Notes: generated by a model from the sequence alone, not told the origin. DNA of 64,000 bases from Leptobrachium leishanense (GCA_009667805.1 CM019064.1:113000328-113064327); one strand, 5' to 3'. Shown: positions 33,101 through 45,423, counted from the first letter of the stretch. Numbers and translations: made by a program.

Positions 33101-35540
33101 TTATACCAGAATGGGTTTATATAACCTGATCCATAATAATCTAGACTACTTCACAATTCCAATAGAGAAGAATCCACAGAATGTATTTCTCCGAATGTGT
33201 CATCAAATACCAATCTTATTCATATATATTGAGGATCAATATCTCCAGAAAAGAGCTTTTATCAGGATATTATAACGAATCCTAAGATATAAGTCTCATT
33301 TTACTCTTGTACATTTTTAATCCAGATACATAAAATGATTCATACCTGATGGTTACAAGAATATTTTATGGAGGAGGAAACAGGGGTTTTAGTTTTCAAA
33401 TCCACTTTGAAGAATGAATATGAAAACTACAACGTCTGGGTGTCAGGATATTCTTATATTTATGATGATATTTACTAGTGACTGTTACTAAGACACATAC
33501 ACCTTCTTGTCACCCCAGGCATGCAGCATATTTATACCGTAGCAGCAGTGGGCGGATATATATTTATATATGTATTGGGCGGATTATAAAGCAGTGCGGA
33601 TTGATTTTGTTTGAAGGTTTGTCTGAGTTGCGTGATCTCCTCCTGCTGACGTGTGGAGAGCAAGCAGGGACATGAAAAAGAGCTCGTCCTAGGGCCACAA
33701 CACTCTAGAACTGAAAGAAACCGTGAAAAAATTACGCACAAAAATGTCTGGGTAGATTTCCCTTTCCCACGAGTGTTAAGGATTGTTCATTAAATGCAGT
33801 ACAATGTGTGTAATAATATAGTTACAAACATACATCTGTTTAATTATGGAGTGTGTGCACTTCCAAAAGAGATGCGTTAAAGCAGGTAAAGGTGAGCCAT
33901 GTCAGTTCTGAAATCTTTTTATCCATTGTGACCATTAATTAGATCCTGACAGTTTATATCTAATTAAATGATTTTGTAGTATCTGGGGTTTAAAAATAGA
34001 TCTCAGTGTGTCTGGTTAAACGCATTACTCCCTCTGTTCCATGGATGAAATATATCTTGACCAGATTGGATAAATTTCATGCAAAAAGATAGAGAACTGG
34101 TGCTTAGATCTCAATAAAAAAACTGTGCTCCCGGATGTGTAGATGTCTTCTACAATTATAAACGTTATTTGCTAATGTAGGAGGCTTTTAATCTCACTTT
34201 TTGTCCTCCACTATAACTTGTATATACATAAATGTGTATACAGTGTGTATGTATATATACACACACATTGTATGTTTGCATTGTCAAACACAATAACTGC
34301 TTCAGCCTTTGAAGTAATTCAGATGCCACAACTGTGTCACTGGAGCCTTTCAGATACAGCATGATTGAGTAGCTTCAACGTGAGCTTGTAGCTGTGTATG
34401 AGCTACGTAGAACTTTGTATGCCTTGTGTGCAAACACTGTTGAGTTCAGTTTGACTCGTGCCCAAGGTGAACTGATTGGAGAAAGCCTTATGCTAGACAG
34501 CAAAGCACAAGCTTTGTGTCAGATCCAAGTCTACATGTGCCTCACATTGCCAACTGGTATCGGGGACACATTTGAAGATTCCCATTGTGAGACTCTAATC
34601 AGCGTGTGTGTTCAGCCAGGTTAATTATTGTGAATTACTGGCGTGCAGACTGAACCCCCAATAATTTCCAACCTACAGGGTTGTAAGGGGTATTCTACAC
34701 GAAGAACAAACTGCAGAGGGGTTAACTATTAAGTGCTGCTGACCCCCACCCAGCTTTCTTCTTCAGCAGAGGAAGCAGGGCTGTTAGCGGGTTGGATGCT
34801 GATGCTCACTCTCATGGCTGTGCATTACTGACCTAAACCCAGGAAGGCTGTTCAGTAAAAGCTGATTGACCTCCTTCTGGGCAGAGGAAAAACCTCCTGT
34901 TCTGTTGGCTGATTTGTTCCTACAGGTAGCGTGAGTGTTTGTTTAATCCCTCAGTCGTCCTCAAACGCCCCTGTTTTTATCATTAGAGTAGCAATTCCCC
35001 CACCTAGGGTACAAAGCAGAACATTGAGGGGACGGGAAAAAAAGAGTAATGGCGAACAATACAGCCATGACCAAACGTTTTGAGCGTGACGCACATATTA
35101 GCTTTCACAAAGTCTGCTGCCTCAGTTTTTATGACAGCAGTTTGCATATACTTCAGAATGTTATGAAGAGTGATCAGATGAATTGCAATTAATTGCAAAA
35201 ACCCTCTTTGCCATGAAAATTAGTCTAATCCCAAAAAACCTTTTCACTGCATTACAGCCCTGCCACAAAAGGACCAGCTGACCTCTGTCGTTAACATAGG
35301 TCAGAGTGTTGAGGAGGACAAGACTGGAGAATGTCATGTTATTTAACCCCCTTACCGCTCCAGGACATGCTATGCCGTCCTGGCGGCAGGAGGGCTTTGA
35401 AGATGCAGGACGTACAGGTAGGCCCTGCTGTCTTCAATGGGGCCGCCCCGCCCACAGCCTGGACGCGCCGACACGCGTCATTGGCTGTACGGGGACGGCC
35501 TGAACTCTACACCTCGCAACAGCACCTGTCGGGAGAGATG
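33101..35540. other. golgin-45 intron sequence
   Basis: Intron 2 sequence without recognisable exons. It contains short TA/TG microsatellites near 32310-32345, 33555-33575 and 34205-34265. Confidence 0.5.
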
Positions 35541-35549
35541 TACTCCTCG

Positions 35550-37085
35550 CCAGTGTTAAGCCACCTTCAATGGGCGAAGAGCTTACTCAGGAATGGCATT
35601 TGTTTTTGCATGCACAGTGAAGCGAAGACTTTTGGCTAGGGATGAACCAATACAATTTTTTTAAGACAGAGTACAAGTACCTATACTTTTTAAAAGTACT
35701 CACCGATACCGAGTACTGATACCAGCTCATAGTGCCCCCCAGCTCACATAGTGCCCCCCCCAGCTCACCCTCCAGCGCTGCTTGGCTCCTCCGGGTCCTG
35801 CTGCTTCGAGCGGCCGCTGGCAGAGGTTGTAGCCCGGCCGCTCGTGGAGAACCACGTGCACAGCTGCGATCTCACGTGACTGCGGCTGTGCACGTGGTTC
35901 CCAACGAGCAGCTGGGCTACAACCTCTGCCTGCGGCCGCTCGAAGACCGAAAACTCACCCAGCCAGGCTCCTCCGGCACTGCTTGGCTCCTCCGGCGTCT
36001 TCTGTCTTCGAGCGGCCGCTGGCAGAGGTTGTAGCCCAGCCGCTCGTTGGGAACCATGTGCACAGCTGCAGTCACGTGAGATTGCGGCTGTGCACGTGGT
36101 TCTCAACGAGCGGCTGGGCTACAACCTCTGCCAGCGGTCGCTCGAAGACAGAAGACGCCAGAGGAGCAAAGCAGCGCGCCAACGAAACCGGCCAGCAAGC
36201 CAGCCCTACGCTGGCTTCCGGTATCGGGGGCAGGTCCCGGTATCGCCACCGATACTAGTATCAGTATCTGTGCATCCCTACTTTTGGAGGATGGTCTGGT
36301 GTCAAGAAGGGCAGCAAAGAAGCCACTTCTCTCCAGGAAATACAGACTGATATTCTTCAAAAGGTACAGGGGTTGGACGGCTGAGGACTGGGGTAAAGTA
36401 ATTTTCTCTGTTGAGTCTCCTTTCCAATTGTTTGGGGCATCCGAAAAAAAGCTTGTCTAAGAAAAGGTGAGCGCAACCATCAGTCCTGTGTCATGCCAAC
36501 GGTAAAGCATCCGGAGACCATTCATGTCTGGGGTTGCTTCTCAGCCAAGAGAGTGGGCTCACAATTATTGCCCAAGAACACAGCCATGAACAATGAATGA
36601 TACAAAAACATACTGCGCGAGCAACTTCTCCCAGCCATCCAAGAAAAGTTTGACAATCAGTGCCTTTTCCAGCATGATGGAGCACCTTCACATAAAGCAA
36701 AAGTGATAACTAAGTGGCTTGGGGAACAAAACAATGAAATGTTAGGTCCATAGGCCAAGACACTCCCCAGACCTTAATCCGATTGAGACTTGTGGTGAAT
36801 CCTCAAGAGGCAGGTGGACAAACAAAACCCAGGGCCCAGAAGTTGATTGACAACATTCCAGGGGCGAATTGCAGAGGTCTTGAAAAGGAAGGGTCAACAC
36901 TGCAAATATTGACTCATATACTTAATGTAATTGTCAATAAAAGCCTTTGACACGTATGAAATGCATGTATTTATACTTCTGTATACCATAGTAACAGCTG
37001 ATGAAATGATCTAAAAAAAAAAAACACTGAAGAAACAGACTTTGTGAAAATTAATATTTGTGTCATTCTAAAAACATTTGGCCAT
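35550..37085 (+). mobile_element. decayed Tc1-like element of a third family, split by a hAT element
   Basis: Sequence on both sides of 35637-36280 is continuous Tc1 coding DNA: agcgaagacttttgg on the left resumes as cttttggaggatggtctgg on the right. Downstream are remnants of HDGAPSHKAKVITKWLGEQN (second aspartate) and [10 protein letters not shown] in broken frames, then a tail ending aaaacatttggccatggc near 37090. The left inverted repeat was not located. Confidence 0.75.
35637..36280. mobile_element. hAT element nested in the Tc1 remnant
   Basis: Starts tagggatgaacc and ends gtgcatccct(a), flanked by an 8-bp duplication cttttggc / cttttgga (one mismatch; 35629-35636 and 36281-36288). The interior is a large imperfect palindrome: cgagcggccgctggcagaggttgtag appears at 35807 and 36010 and in inverse at 35918 and 36107. 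No coding sequence. Confidence 0.85.
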
Positions 37086-37903
37086 GGCATGGCCATGGTA
37101 ACATAGCAGTGATGTGCAGTCAAGGGAGGCACAGCCTTACCTGCCTCTACTAATATGCCATCCTGCAGTTACAGAAATGGAGCAGAGGCTGGCAAAACCC
37201 AAAACTGGAGAGCATGCCTCGGGCAGTGGTAACAGGCCCACCGCTCTATTTCTGACAGGCTGTGCGCGCAGAGGAAGGCTGAGGAGGTTGCTGCCTCCCG
37301 CTTCCAGACACATCTCGTATGGTAGGAAACACAAAATATGTACAATGAAAGCAAACTATAGGTACTGGTGCTTTATTTGTTTTTAACCGATTGGCAGCAC
37401 CACTGAGTCGGCTGTAATATCTGCCTCTGTGGGCAGGGGCTGTTACATTAGACATTGGCATCAAGACAGTAAAGTGCAGATGAATCGGGGTATGAATCTC
37501 TGGTTAAACAAGAATGGCATAAAATGAGGGGGGCACTATGTGTGCTCACAGACATGACCGTGTGTTGCCTGCAATAGCTCTGTAGTTGTTGGCTGTCAAC
37601 GAAGATAGTTTGAGTAGACTTTTATGCCAACAACCGTTAATGAGAAAGTCAGGTCGCTGATAGCTCTCCTTCTCCTTGCACCCTTTTCATTGACTGATGG
37701 TACCAGAGTTAAACTGAACTGCAATGACACTTGCCGTATCTCCCTGTAGGTTTAAATATCACATCTTAAAAGTATCTTGACGGGATGTCACATGGGAAGT
37801 CAGCGTGTTGATGTGAAATGAAACACCAGCAGTGTAGCGCGGCAGATGTACATTGCTGTTGTGTTTTATACCGCGACATCTGAATAATGTTGATCAAATC
37901 TAG
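37086..37903. other. golgin-45 intron sequence
   Basis: No exon or classified element recognised between the Tc1 remnant and exon 3. Confidence 0.5.
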
Positions 37904-38103
37904 GTTAATCGAGAGCTGAAGAAACTGCTCGTGGCCTCTGTCGGAGATGATCTTCAGTATCACTTTGAACGCATGGCTCGAGAGAAGAACCAGCTGATTT
38001 TGGAAAACGAGGCCCTGGGAAGGAACACAGCACAGCTTTCAGAACAGCTGGAACGAATGTCCATACAGTGTGACGTGTGGCGCAGCAAGTTCTTGGCTAG
38101 CAG
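37904..38103 (+). CDS. BLZF1: golgin-45 exon 3: coiled coil
   Basis: Acceptor aaatctag ends at 37903; donor AG|GTGAGA at 38103/38104. Encodes VNRELKKLLVASVGDDLQYH to SIQCDVWRSKFLASR, residues 151-217, the most conserved part of the coiled coil with leucine heptads. This segment is practically identical to the vertebrate family. It ends with two bases of a split arginine codon. Confidence 0.97.
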
Positions 38104-39109
38104 GTGAGATGTGTGACAGCATTTTTAGCATATAGTGACAGATGTATTTTTACATTTTACTTCCAATAAATTATACTATTCCTCGTTTCAGTTTTTTTGT
38201 GGCTTGAATGGGTTTGTTTTGCATTCACACTTCTGATGATGCACTTACATTAAGGCCACCCTTGAGATGGAACGAATGGGGCATTTACCCTATAGTGCCA
38301 GCCAGCGTCCAGTTAATACTGTTTGCGCTTCTCAGCATCAATCAGGTTATTTTTTAGCAACAATTGGACTGCCTCTCTAGCACAAACATCTGCTAGAGGC
38401 AACAGAACCCAACAGCTTCAATCACATGACTGGGTATATCCTGCCTGTAACGAAGCAGGACCCCAGCAGGAGAAAGCTGCCTAGCCACTCACGAGTCGGG
38501 TCAGCATGATAAGGAGGGTAGTTAGCCAAGCATCTATCTTTACCCAGCTATTGTGGATCTACCCAGCTATATACCTAGAAGCCTTCAAATCACTGTCTGC
38601 CCAGCTGCTTAAGTAAATAATGCCTTTAAAAATTGCCCCCTGAAAACATTTGTTTAATTTTTGCTAATTAAGCCCTGAGAAGGGGAGTTATGTTAGTGAT
38701 TAGCAATGTCTGAGAGCCCAAAGTTTGCTGAATAAGTACTTCTCAGACACAACAAACCAAGGTGAGCGCACTGGATTACGCAAATCACACCATCTCAAAG
38801 CTCACACAATACAATATGGCCATATTTCACTAACTAAATTTCCATCATTTATTATCCAAGTTAAGTGGTTAAAAATCTGTTAAGAATCTTCAAATTGTGT
38901 AAGTTTTGGGGTGGTGAGCTGGAGCGCTCTCCCCTTGCTCTGTTAAATTCTATATCTATTGACTCATTAGAGCTTAAGGTCTGGTATGAACTAAATCACA
39001 GTGCAGGGGGTATTGCTGACGGGTTCATCTGCTATTTCCTCCCCCTCAAACACCCCACCTTATCGTGACTGATTTACAGCTTTAAATTGTTTTTTCTTTT
39101 CTTATGCAG
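38104..39109. other. golgin-45 intron 3
   Basis: About 1.0 kb without recognisable elements or exons. Confidence 0.6.
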
Positions 39110-39238
39110 GGTGATGGCCGATGAAATGACAAACATAAAGGCAAATTTGCAGAGGCAAAACAGGGATGCCCACGGGGCAATTCAAGATCTGTTAAGTGAA
39201 AGAGACCAGTTTCGGCAGGGATTGTGTGACACCCACAA
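39110..39238 (+). CDS. BLZF1: golgin-45 exon 4: end of coiled coil
   Basis: Acceptor ttatgcag ends at 39109; donor AA|GTAAGT at 39238/39239. Encodes VMADEMTNIKANLQRQNRDA, then HGAIQDLLSERDQFRQ and a short variable end (GLCDTHK), residues 217-260. The intron to exon 5 is only 77 bp. Confidence 0.96.
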
Positions 39239-39315
39239 GTAAGTGCATGTTTGCATTTTGAGAGGACTGCTGTTTGAATGTAGCTCTTTTATGTATTCAT
39301 TATGTTTCTCTACAG

Positions 39316-39535
39316 ATTGCTGGAAGAGCTGTTGTTGTCTCTCCAGTGGGGCAGACCACAGACTTATTTTCCGGGGGCTCACCCTCACACCATGGCAGAG
39401 CTGGTAGCATCAACTCTCAAGCTGGCGACGGCAGTGAAATCTCATCTGATTGGTAATACTGGCTCTGACAGCCCCAAACAGACACCCATACCCCCTGAGT
39501 TTTCCAGCACTCCAGCGGAAAAGATGGCAGAACTG
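39316..39535 (+). CDS. BLZF1: golgin-45 exon 5: linker
   Basis: Acceptor tctctacag ends at 39315; donor CTG|GTAAAC at 39535/39536. Encodes LLEELLLSLQWGRPQTY, a serine/threonine/proline-rich linker, and FSSTPAEKMAEL, residues 260-333. Both ends match the family. The donor is GTAAAC rather than GTAAGT, a weaker but acceptable site. Confidence 0.95.
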
Positions 39536-40900
39536 GTAAACAAATATTCATAAGTCCCCGTGACTCTGTATAAGCAAACGTAACATCAATGACTGGGCAA
39601 TAACGTTCTGTGTAATCATTTCATTAATATGTCTTTAGTAGGAAAAGTGCTTTTAGAATTAGAAAAAAAGAGTAATAAAATGTGGTTAAAGTTTGAAATT
39701 ATAATTGTTTAGGACCTTTTTTGACAGACAAAATATATATATATTTGTGTGTTGTGTACCCAAAGCATGGGCATGCACTGAATTATTCAGTGTAATATGG
39801 CTAGTATCCTCTCAGCAGGGTATACACACAGGTCTGATGTCTCAATTCCTGCGGAGGTTTATTACTTACTCACATACAGGATGGGCCACAAGGCATTTCA
39901 TATTGAGGTGTAACCTCTGAGAAGGCTTCTGTTCAGCATCAAACTGCTGTCTTACTATGTACAGCTTTCCAGCTCGTAAAATCTCCGCTCCTCTCCACCC
40001 AGCTGCTCTCCGTTAACTGATAAAACGACTATAGAAGTTATGAACTTATTCCCGAATAGCACTGACAAGTGAATTTCATCGTTCGTCGCAATTTCGGGGC
40101 AGTTCGTCTTCAATAAAAGCCGTCAATTCGCTAAATACAGGTGAAGTGACAGATAAGTACGGTGCAATTCAGCGATCTTCGGTGTCAGCGAAATTGTCCC
40201 ATAGAGAGGTAATGGTTAATCTATTCAGAGAACAACGAACTGCACCAAAGTGTCAGTAAAATGCCGTGATTTTCAGTTCGACAGATTTAAACAGGTGAAT
40301 CCTATAGGTTTCAATGTAAAAAATGTAATATCCTTAAAAAAAAAAGTGTTTTAATTTTCAGCAAAAAGTCTTAAAAGGGTTTTCTTATTTTAAAGGGCCT
40401 TTTTATTTTTTTAGACATATTATAATGCATTTTTATTAGTTTAAACACCTATTAGGAGAAAAGATATTTTTTTTTTTTTTTTTTGCAGTTCGGTGGAATT
40501 TGTCGAGACCACTTCGCTGACGTTCTCCAAATTTTTCACGAGGCTCCGGCGCACTATGGTGACCATCAGGTGAATAGTGAATTCACCTTGCTGTCTGCAA
40601 AATGGAATCACCAAATCGCGCCGGAGTGAAAAGCGCTAAATTTTCGGTGCTTAGTGAATAGATCCTTATGTCTCCTGGTGACCAGTAGAACCTGCTCTCC
40701 CAGCGTGCACTGCACCAGGTAACAGAGGAGAGACATACAGACCGCTTCCAACATGGAAAACTTCACGACAGACAGTAAGTTTGCCTAAACATCACACAGG
40801 TTCCTGCTTTCAAGGACTTCACCTGGTAAGGCTGTCCGTTGCTTAGGTCATTGAATGTATCAAAGTCTAAAATAGGGCGCAGCGCTCTGAAGTTGTCTTA
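39536..40900. other. golgin-45 last intron, left part; unclassified repeat at about 40040-40670
   Basis: Repeat-like DNA with gaacttattcccgaatag near 40041 and tgaatagatcc near 40660, plus a T homopolymer at 40469. No coding content. Confidence 0.4.
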
Positions 40901-41207
40901 GGCTAAGGTCAGACGAAAGCAGTTTTAACGTGCGTTTAACCGCACTAAATCACGGCCATGCTAGCAGCAAATGACGTCCAATGCCGGGCTGCATATGAAG
41001 AACGGCCGCACAAAAGTGCGGCCGCGCAACGCAAGTGGCAAACGAACACATTTTTTCGAACGTCAAACCGCTAGTACTGACGTACAGAGTGCGCTGCGTC
41101 CGCATAGCGGCGTGATTGGGAGACGTCAGACGCTGCACACGTCCGGCCAACATAACGTCCAAACACTTCCTGTCTTGTCTGGGGGTAGCTGCAAGTTGCG
41201 GTAGACA

Positions 41208-41391
41208 ATGCCTGGGACTGACATCGACGTGGAGAGGCTGATCAATGCAGTGGCAGAGCATCCCGAGCTGTGGGACAAGGCCTGCGACACCTACAAAGAC
41301 CGACAGAAGAAGGCCAGTGCATGGGTTACAGTGTCCAGGGTGGTGTACCCAGAGTACGAGACGTGGTCTGATAAACAGCAGAAGCTTCAGA
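41208..41391 (+). CDS. Harbinger MADF/Myb-like protein, exon 1
   Basis: Starts MPGTDIDVERLINAVAEHPE and continues LWDKACDTYKDRQKKASAWV to EYETWSDKQQKLQ, the first two helices of a MADF (Myb/SANT-like) DNA-binding domain. In known Harbinger elements this partner protein binds the transposon ends and brings the transposase to the nucleus. Donor A|GTGAGT at 41391/41392. The start is the only upstream methionine and lies 38 codons before the conserved tryptophan. Confidence 0.85.
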
Positions 41392-41476
41392 GTGAGTAAA
41401 TGATAATTTTATTCATAATTCCATAGAACTTGAATGTAACATCAAACAAAATGGCATAACGAATTATTGTCACATG

Positions 41477-42354
41477 TCAAATGATGTCCATCTGCCAGGG
41501 CACCTGCCCTGCATTGCTAGTGAAATAATTAGACAGAGCATCGCGAAACCTGTTGCTGTGTCTATTCACAGGTATTATGTCATCGTTAGCATACTCATCC
41601 AGACCCGTAACTGTGAGGGTATCATCGAAATTAACACCATCCCTTGCACGAACATAGTTATGTAGGATGCAGCTGCATTTTACTATATCCACACAGAAAT
41701 CCACATTTACATCAAGTGGGCGATGAAAAATCCTCCACTTGTTGCTCAGTATGCCAAAGCTACACTCGACATACCGTCTCGCCCGCGTCAGCTGGTAATT
41801 AAACACCCGCTTCTTCAGTCAGGTGTGTCCCCGAGTATGGCCGCAGGAGATGTGTGGATAGGCCGAATGCCTCGTCACCCACGAAGGCATAGGGGACTGA
41901 CACGTCGCTGCCAGGCAAAGGTGCGGGTCTGGGGATGTTCAGGTTCCCACCCTCAATATCATTCCACAGTGTTGAGTTCTGGAACAGTGTGGAGTCAGAG
42001 TCCTTGCCGTATGATCCGACATCCACATACACAAAATTATAGTTGGCTTCTGCCACCGCCAGTAGGCCAATTGAAAAATGTTTAGAATTTTGATACAGTG
42101 AGCCACTGTGCAGTGGCTTCACAATGCGGACATGTTTGCCGTCCACAGCTCCCAGGCAGTTGGGATAGTTCGCTCTCTCCCAGAATCCTGCTGCAATTGC
42201 CAGCCATGCCTCGTCTGTGGGTGTTGGCAAACATTGGTCCTTCATGGTTTCCCATATTGTTTGGCAGACCTTGCGGACGATCTCACCAGCTGTCGATCTG
42301 CCAATGCGGAAGTTGTAATGCAGATCCTTCAAACTGCATCCACTAGCGAGATAC
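41477..42354 (-). pseudogene. Harbinger transposase exon 2, frameshifted
   Basis: The acceptor ttctag on minus (42360-42355) joins exon 1 to YLASGCSLKDLHYNFRIGRS in frame. The DDE nuclease follows: first aspartate in CLGAVDGKHVRI, second in VGSYGKDSDSTLFQNS, glutamate in RRYVECSFGILSNKWRIF. The frame breaks by one base near 41806-41815, just before the RARRYVECSF block, so the catalytic glutamate is out of frame with the two aspartates. The tail ends at the stop at 41477. The whole exon lies, antisense, in the intron of the MADF gene. Confidence 0.9.
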
Positions 42355-42430
42355 CTAGAACATGAAAGAAGCTGTGTTATGATCACATCATATGAACCTA
42401 ACCTTATGTCACTCTCATCATGTTTTGCAG

Positions 42431-43170
42431 CACATGAAGCAATCAATAAATGGCGCACGGTGAGGGACAATCATACCCGGGTCCTGAAAAAGGAGGCTGA
42501 AGCTGCTCGCTCTGGAGCTGGTGCAAAGAGGCGCAGCTATTTGTATGCTGACTAACTGTCCTTCCTGAGGAAGAGCCAGGAGCCGCGCAACACCGTGAGC
42601 AGTATTGACCGGCCATCCACCTCTAGCTCACAAGAGCAAGACCTGCAGCCTGCAGGATCTGGCAGCTGCCAGGTGGAGGTCGAGCAGGGTGGTGCGGAGT
42701 CCCAGGTGGAGGATGTGGATCCCGAACAGGTGCCGGGTACAGCACCCACAGACAGCACCGGTACGGCTCCCAGGAGGAAGAAGCCACCAGCAGCTGATGT
42801 CGAGCAGGCCATGGTCGCATTCATGGAGGCGCACCATACACATCCACGCTGCATGGTCGCTGATTCCGAGGACATGTCCATTTTTAATTCCTGTCTCTCC
42901 CTGCTGAACATGATGACCCCAGTGCAGAAGGTGGATTATCGCCGCCGAAGCCTGGACCTGATACACGAGATACTGTCCCATCCACAACAGGCACCTGTAT
43001 ATCACGGTGTCGTGCCACAATACCCCCATGGTTATTCCCACCACTGCCAGGTGTTGCCTACCCACCCACCCATGTCCCCTGTTGCTGGGCCACCCCCGGA
43101 GCCAGAGTACCACCGCATCCATATGCACGGTCCTCATGACCCAGATGCTCCTCGGTATCATACCATGTGA
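42431..43170 (+). pseudogene. Harbinger MADF/Myb-like protein, exon 2, with nonsense codon
   Basis: Acceptor gttttgcag ends at 42430. In frame with exon 1 it completes the MADF domain (HEAINKWRTVRDNHTRVLKK), then runs through a basic segment (GAKRRSYLYAD) into TAA at 42553-42555, where relatives have glutamine (one C to T change would give this). Beyond it the frame stays open to the stop at 43168-43170. It includes an acidic/proline linker and a helix (FNSCLSLLNMMTPVQKVDYRRR) like the BESS-type end of MADF proteins. Spliced length would be about 307 residues. Confidence 0.85.
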
Positions 43171-43509
43171 AGTGTATCGTCTGTTCGTTTATGTTTGTCA
43201 GAGTTTATTCATGTTGTTCTACTATTTGTATTTTATTACCTTCATTGTACATGCAATAATATATGTGTTTAATATGTTATTGTTATCTTCTGTCATATTA
43301 TTTTGGACTAAATATTTTATTTGTTTCACATCGTTGTCAGTGTCATTACTCTTTCGGTACGTGTTCTGGAAGGTGATGCATGCGTGTGTGTGGGCATGCA
43401 TGTGCTAGTGGGCATATAACTACTGACCAACAATAGAGCCTCTGCACACCGAGCACATGTCTGATGACTGGCAGCGATGTCATGAATGCAGGTGTTTGAT
43501 AGTACTTAC

Positions 43510-43805
43510 CGCAAAGTGATGACCAGCATCTCCTCCGGTGGTATGTCAGCCCTCATGTTGGTGTCCCTCTTGGTCAGCGGCTCACGCACCTTCATCAACA
43601 GTTCATCAAAGGTGTGGATGGACATCCGCAGGTAGTTGAAGAACTTCACGGGGTCCCTCTCTCGCAGTGGCCTGTACAGTGTCACAAAGTGGCCATGCGT
43701 GTGTCTGGCAGTGTTGATTGCATGAACCCATGTTCGCCGTTGTCTTTTCTTCTTCAGGTACAGGTATCCCAGTGCAGCAAAAAGAAACACTTGGACTGCA
43801 TCCAT
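43510..43805 (-). CDS. Harbinger transposase exon 1
   Basis: Begins at the methionine of MDAVQVFLFAALGYL (43805), ends at the donor CG|GTAAGT (43510/43509). Encodes WVHAINTARHTHGHFVTLYR, then LRERDPVKFFNYLRMS and FDELLMKVREPLTKRDTNMR and ADIPPEEMLVITLR, the standard N-terminal region of Harbinger transposases. The frame is open upstream to 43874 but the family usually starts near MDA. The 1155-bp intron that follows contains MADF exon 2 on the other strand. Confidence 0.85.
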
Positions 43806-44205
43806 CTTTGAAAAATGCCACCATTCCCAAAATGCCTTTTTATACCCTTTCCCTTTATTTGATTCATTCTGCAATTGATTTAGTTAATCATATCTCTCTT
43901 TTTCCAGCTCCGTACGAAATCACGGACGAAAATGCGCATCGTATGACCGCTATCGCGTATTCCGTGAAAAAATACGTCCATTCGTTCGAACGCACTTTTT
44001 CACGGACAACCCGAAAAATGCGTTAGTCTGACCCTAGCCTTAATCCCATCCCGTGTTTACTAGCCAAGAGTCAACGTATCCGTTAATTACACAAATTTTG
44101 TGCTGATGAAGGTTATGTAATTATTGAAATCCTTGCTCAATAAATGTAAGATTGGATTAAGAAGACTTCAGTGTTGGTGTATATTTATTTTAATGTGGCA
44201 ATATT

Positions 44206-44292
44206 AAAGGGACACTGTAGGCAAAAAAAAGCAGCTGTGTAGACTGACGGGTTGCGTTGACACAGTCTTGACTCCTGTAGCAGTTATCCTCT
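44206..44292. mobile_element. T2-type MITE fragment
   Basis: ttaaagggacactgtaggc is a typical end of TTAA-target MITEs; the other end is missing, cut by the next element. Confidence 0.4.
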
Positions 44293-44293
44293 A

Positions 44294-44464
44294 CAGCAGT
44301 ATTTCCCAAACCTGTCCTCGGGACCGTCCGCTTCGCCACTTTATCTGAAGCCCAGCACAGGTGATATGATTTGCTGCTCAGCAGGATTCAGTCTGCTTTT
44401 CCCCAAGGTGATCTGCAAACTCTGGCATGGTTGAGGGCCCTGAGGACAGGTTTGGGAAACACTG
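44294..44464. mobile_element. palindromic MITE
   Basis: cagcagtatttcccaaacctgtcctcggg is answered by ccctgaggacaggtttgggaaacactgct. About 170 bp; hAT-like ends. Confidence 0.65.
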
Positions 44465-45270
44465 CTTTACAATCTGTCACAGCCTGTAGGAACTGCTGTA
44501 TGAGGGTTGGCCACATACCCAAATTTGATTCACTTTATGTAGTCACTGGTGCAAGAATCTTTCTTTTAACATTTCTAAATGTAAAATACATTATTGCAAT
44601 ATAACTTCACTTTGCGTGTCTTGTACTCCATATGCATTTTACTACATTTGCCTTCATTGTTTTAAGTAGTTCTGTTGTTGTTCTGCAGCACTTTCCGTTA
44701 ATTCTTCTGGTTGCTGTGATCACAGATGGTCTATTCCACTCCACTGCAAGGAAGTGTTTTAGGCAGATTTCGATTAAATGTGAAAGGAAAGTCCATATGC
44801 TTGTTCTGATGAAGAAAACCTTTCAGATCCTGCAAATGGATTTACCACACGATTGCCCACATCTGTTCTAGTTTCTAATTGTTCTTTAAGCTGCAGGGTT
44901 TGCAGAGCGTCTAAAGGACACAGATTTGATTCCCCTTGAGTACATATTTGTATTGCCTGCAATCCCACCCGTTGAGCTTTACAATTAACATGTAGAAAAC
45001 TGTAAATATGTCACCCATCTACCAACTGCCGTTGCCATTCGAGTAAGCCAACTGTCACACTCACATTATTTTGCTCTCCCTTTGATTTGACACCATGTTG
45101 CTTGTTATTCATAAAGCTAGCCTTGCGTGCAGAAAAAACATTGAAAAGGTGTTAGAAGTGATAAAGAGGTGGCGCTAGCTTTAATAGGTGTAAAGGCTTT
45201 TCTAGACATGCCACCTGAATACAACACATCCAATTCTTAATGTAAGAAGGATGCTGAGGTTAACTCTTAC
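44465..45270. other. golgin-45 last intron, no feature recognised
   Basis: No exons or classified repeats seen. Confidence 0.45.
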
Positions 45271-45423
45271 AGGGTTATTCAGAGAGAGGTGAAAATTCTA
45301 GGTCAAAATAGCCAAACCAGAAAAATTCTCCCATTTATCTCACTTTCCAAATCGGCTATTTGGTCTGGATTGTTCTCTTCTCCTGCCAATTCTCCTGGTT
45401 TTCACCTCTCTCTGAATAACCCT
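45271..45423. mobile_element. palindromic MITE with agggttattcagagag termini
   Basis: agggttattcagagagaggt and its exact inverse acctctctctgaataaccct bound 153 bp. The same terminal motif is seen at about 250-265 and at 63965 (gagggttattcagaaac), so this is a dispersed family. Confidence 0.75.

Larger units (their letters stand above)
40901..44039 (+). mobile_element. complete PIF/Harbinger DNA transposon
   Basis: 3139 bp between perfect TTA duplications (40898-40900 and 44040-44042), with inverted ends ggctaaggtcagac and gtctgaccctagcc. It encodes the two proteins typical of the superfamily: a MADF/Myb-like DNA-binding protein on plus (41208-43170) and a DDE transposase on minus (43805 to 41477). 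Each has one intron, and each intron contains an exon of the other gene. About 270 bp at the left and 130 bp at the right are shared with the three MITEs in this window. One nonsense codon and one frameshift probably make this copy inactive. Confidence 0.93.

Noticed and set aside
42092..42365. Plus-strand frames opposite the Harbinger transposase
   Set aside because: Antisense shadows of the DDE domain.
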